In this document: piece by piece, positions 4,942-6,603 of the stretch
Position numbering within the stretch: position 1 is the first letter of the stretch
How the letters are laid out: every line of letters starts with the position of its first letter
NCBI GenBank assembly: GCA_005888335.1
Contig: VAWY01000283.1
Span: forward strand, 1-6,603
DNA from: Actinomycetota bacterium
GTDB lineage: Bacteria > Actinomycetota > Thermoleophilia > Solirubrobacterales > Solirubrobacteraceae
DNA: 6,603 nt
Reading direction: 5' to 3'
Program-made: the position numbers and the translations under genes
Notes under the pieces: generated by a model
What the model was told of the DNA's origin: nothing
The model's database searches: none
Seen by the model: the letters and a program-made list of their open reading frames with translations, nothing else

Positions 4942-5880
4942 ATGACAACGACATCGATCTCCCCATACATCGTCGAGACCGAGGGACTGACGAAGCGGTT
5001 CGGCGAGCGGACGGTCGTCCGCGACGTGGAGCTGCGCGTGCCGCGCGGCACGGCATTCGGCTACCTGGGCCCGAACGGCGCCGGCAAGACCACGTTGATC
5101 CGCATGCTCCTCGGGCTCACGCCCGCCTCCGCCGGGTCGATGCGCCTGCTCGGCCTGGCCGTCCCCGAGCGGCGCGCGGAGGCGCTCGCCCGGGTGGGCG
5201 CGATCGTCGAGGAGCCCAGCTTCCACGGGCACCTCACCGGTCGCGAGAACCTCCAAATCGTGGCTGCCGCCCGCAGCAGCGAGGCCTTCGACCTGATCGT
5301 GGGAGCGCTCGACCGCGTCGGGCTCACCGCCCGGGCGAGCGACCGCGTGAAGACGTACTCGCTCGGGATGCGGCAGCGGCTCGGCATCGCCCGCTGCCTC
5401 CTCGCCGACCCCGAGCTGCTGATCCTCGACGAGCCGATGAACGGGCTCGATCCCGCAGGCATCCTCGAATTCCGCGCCTTCGTGCGTTCCTTCGTGGAGG
5501 AAGGCAGAACGATCGTGCTGTCCTCGCATCTGCTCGACGAGGTCGAGAAGACCTGCGACCACGTCGCGATCGTCGACGGCGGTACCGTCGTCACCCAGGG
5601 CTCGATCGACGAGCTCCGCGGGGGCCAGGCGCCTCAGCTCGTCGTCGGCGTGGACGACACCGCCCGCGCGCGCGTGCTCCTGGCGGCGCACGCCGCCGTC
5701 GCAAGCGTCACCGACGACGGCAACGAGCTCCGCCTCGAGCTCCGAGACGGCGGCGCGATCGCCGCTCTCAACCGCCGGCTCGTCGAGGCCGGCCTCGCAG
5801 TCCACCGGCTCGAGCCCGCAGACGCGACGCTCGAGCAGCGCTTCCTCGAGCTCACGACCCGATTGGAGAACGCAGCATGA
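4942..5880 (+). CDS. ABC transporter ATP-binding protein, BcrA-like
   Basis: This is the ATPase of a second ABC-2 exporter, of the bacitracin/lantibiotic-immunity (BcrA) type and distinct from the DrrA-like one upstream. The 312 residues contain Walker A GPNGAGKTT (43-51), signature YSLGMRQRLGIA (139-150), Walker B LLILDEP (159-165), NGLDPAG (167-173), and switch His196 in LSSHLLDEVE. Where most ATPases have a Q-loop glutamine this protein reads VGAIVEEPSFHGHLTGRENL, with Glu. That, the SLGM signature and NGLDP are known features of the BcrA group, not a defect. The C-terminal 85 residues form a regulatory extension ending TLEQRFLELTTR. ATG at 4942 is preferred; an in-frame GTG at 4912 would add ten unconserved residues. 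Neither has a good Shine-Dalgarno. The stop overlaps the next gene by ATGA. The substrate may be a peptide or envelope-active compound, but sequence alone does not show it. Confidence 0.94.
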   Translation: MTTTSISPYIVETEGLTKRFGERTVVRDVELRVPRGTAFGYLGPNGAGKTTLIRMLLGLTPASAGSMRLLGLAVPERRAEALARVGAIVEEPSFHGHLTGRENLQIVAAARSSEAFDLIVGALDRVGLTARASDRVKTYSLGMRQRLGIARCLLADPELLILDEPMNGLDPAGILEFRAFVRSFVEEGRTIVLSSHLLDEVEKTCDHVAIVDGGTVVTQGSIDELRGGQAPQLVVGVDDTARARVLLAAHAAVASVTDDGNELRLELRDGGAIAALNRRLVEAGLAVHRLEPADATLEQRFLELTTRLENAA

Positions 5881-6603
5881 CCGCCCTCGCCCTCCCGACC
5901 CCCAGGCTCGTCCGAGCGGACCTCCTCAAGCTCCGGCGGCGACGCAGCCTGTCCGTGATCGTCGGTGTCCTGACCGTCGTCGCCATCGCCGCGACGTACA
6001 CGATCATCGAGCTGTTCCACGTCGCAAGCCCCGACCGCTACGGCGTCGCGGGCGGAGTCGAGAATCTCGGCCACGGCACCGGGCTGCTCTCGATGCTCGG
6101 CGCCGCCGCGGCGGCGATCGTCGGCGCGGCGGCGGGCAGCGGCGATCTCGACGCAGGGGTGTATCGCGAGCTCGTGGTCACCGGCCGCTCACGCGTCAGC
6201 CTCGTCCTCTCCCGTCTCACCGGCGGACTCCTGTACCTCTTGCCCTTCGTCGTCGTCGCGTACGGGGCCGCGTCCGCAGCATCCCTCCTCTGGACCGACG
6301 GAGCGCATCCCGCGCCGAGCACGCACCTGCTCCTCGTCACCGGTCTGTGGACCGTAGTGAGCGCGACGTTCTACTACATCCTCTCCTTCAGCCTCGCCTG
6401 CCTCACCGGCTCGCGGTCGTACTCGATCGGCATCGTGCTCGCGTGGAGGCTCGCGCTGACACCGCTCATTGCCTCGATCGGCGCGCTCGGCGTGGTACGC
6501 GAGCTCGTGCCGGGCGTCGCGCTCGGCAGCCTCGCTCCGGACGTGCTGGGCCGGGAGCTGTCGCAGGGGAATGTCGTACCGATGTCCGTTTCCGCCGCAG
6601 TCG
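5877..6603 (+). CDS. ABC-2 type permease of the BcrA-like exporter, C-terminus missing
   Basis: This is the membrane subunit paired with the BcrA-like ATPase; 242 residues are visible before the right edge and no stop is reached. It starts MTALALPTPRLVRADLLKLRRRRS, a short leader and a basic cytoplasmic stretch. Membrane segments are predicted at about 25-46, 69-89, 110-136, 150-176 and 183-207, with a further one or more expected outside the window. The loop SGDLDAGVYRELVVTGRSR (88-106) matches the cytoplasmic coupling segment of ABC-2/BcrB-like permeases, in which an acidic residue and a Thr/Ser-Gly-Arg turn precede the next helix. ATG at 5877 is fixed by GGAG (5865-5868) 8 nt upstream and by the ATGA overlap with the ATPase stop. 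It is similar in role, but not evidently in sequence, to the permease at 4095-4865. Confidence 0.88.
   Translation, partial: MTALALPTPRLVRADLLKLRRRRSLSVIVGVLTVVAIAATYTIIELFHVASPDRYGVAGGVENLGHGTGLLSMLGAAAAAIVGAAAGSGDLDAGVYRELVVTGRSRVSLVLSRLTGGLLYLLPFVVVAYGAASAASLLWTDGAHPAPSTHLLLVTGLWTVVSATFYYILSFSLACLTGSRSYSIGIVLAWRLALTPLIASIGALGVVRELVPGVALGSLAPDVLGRELSQGNVVPMSVSAAV

Noticed and set aside
4705..5805. Minus-strand frame of 366 codons opposite the BcrA-like ATPase
   Set aside because: Shadow of the ATPase codon pattern, with no motif and no plausible start region.
1..6603. CRISPR array, tRNA, rRNA, insertion sequence or attachment site
   Set aside because: No regularly spaced repeats, no cloverleaf-like or rRNA-like segments, and no transposase or recombinase motifs were seen on either strand.

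Overview
The window is a compact, GC-rich (roughly two thirds G+C or more by eye) stretch of a bacterial chromosome. Several traits suggest a high-GC actinobacterium, possibly of the Thermoleophilia/Gaiella kind. These are mostly GTG start codons, overlapping stop/start codons inside operons, and TANNNT -10-like hexamers lying 7 to 9 nt before first genes that lack a Shine-Dalgarno sequence. The lineage is inference only; there is no rRNA or marker-gene evidence here.

Left half, minus strand (read from about 2890 down to 1): sucC (succinate-CoA ligase beta), a class I SAM-dependent methyltransferase, sucD (succinate-CoA ligase alpha), then the first 60 codons of a fold-type I PLP aminotransferase that leaves the window. 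The first three are tightly coupled: sucC and the methyltransferase share GTGA (4 nt), and the methyltransferase and sucD share one base (TAGTG). The two ligase subunits form one TCA-cycle enzyme, and finding a methyltransferase gene wedged between them is the most unusual feature of the window. A GC-rich hairpin follows sucD, and a leaderless-type -10 lies just before the aminotransferase, so that gene may have its own transcript.

Centre (2872 to 3132): a 58-bp divergent intergenic region, then a 54-residue, two-helix membrane protein on the plus strand that is easily missed because of its size. A 38-bp gap follows, carrying a TAGAGT -10 element.

Right half, plus strand: two ABC-2 type exporters in tandem. 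The first (3133 to 4865) is a DrrA-like ATPase plus its six-helix permease, overlapping by GTGA. After a 76-bp gap with a short hairpin comes a BcrA-like ATPase (4942 to 5880), overlapping by ATGA the start of its permease, which runs off the right edge. Each ATPase/permease pair should form one membrane exporter; the substrates cannot be read from sequence.

No mobile elements, CRISPR arrays, tRNAs or rRNAs were seen, and no stretch over 300 bases lacks a gene. I did not find a clearly new multi-gene system. The best leads are the embedded methyltransferase, the small membrane protein with a dyad over its start codon, and the recurring leaderless promoter arrangement.
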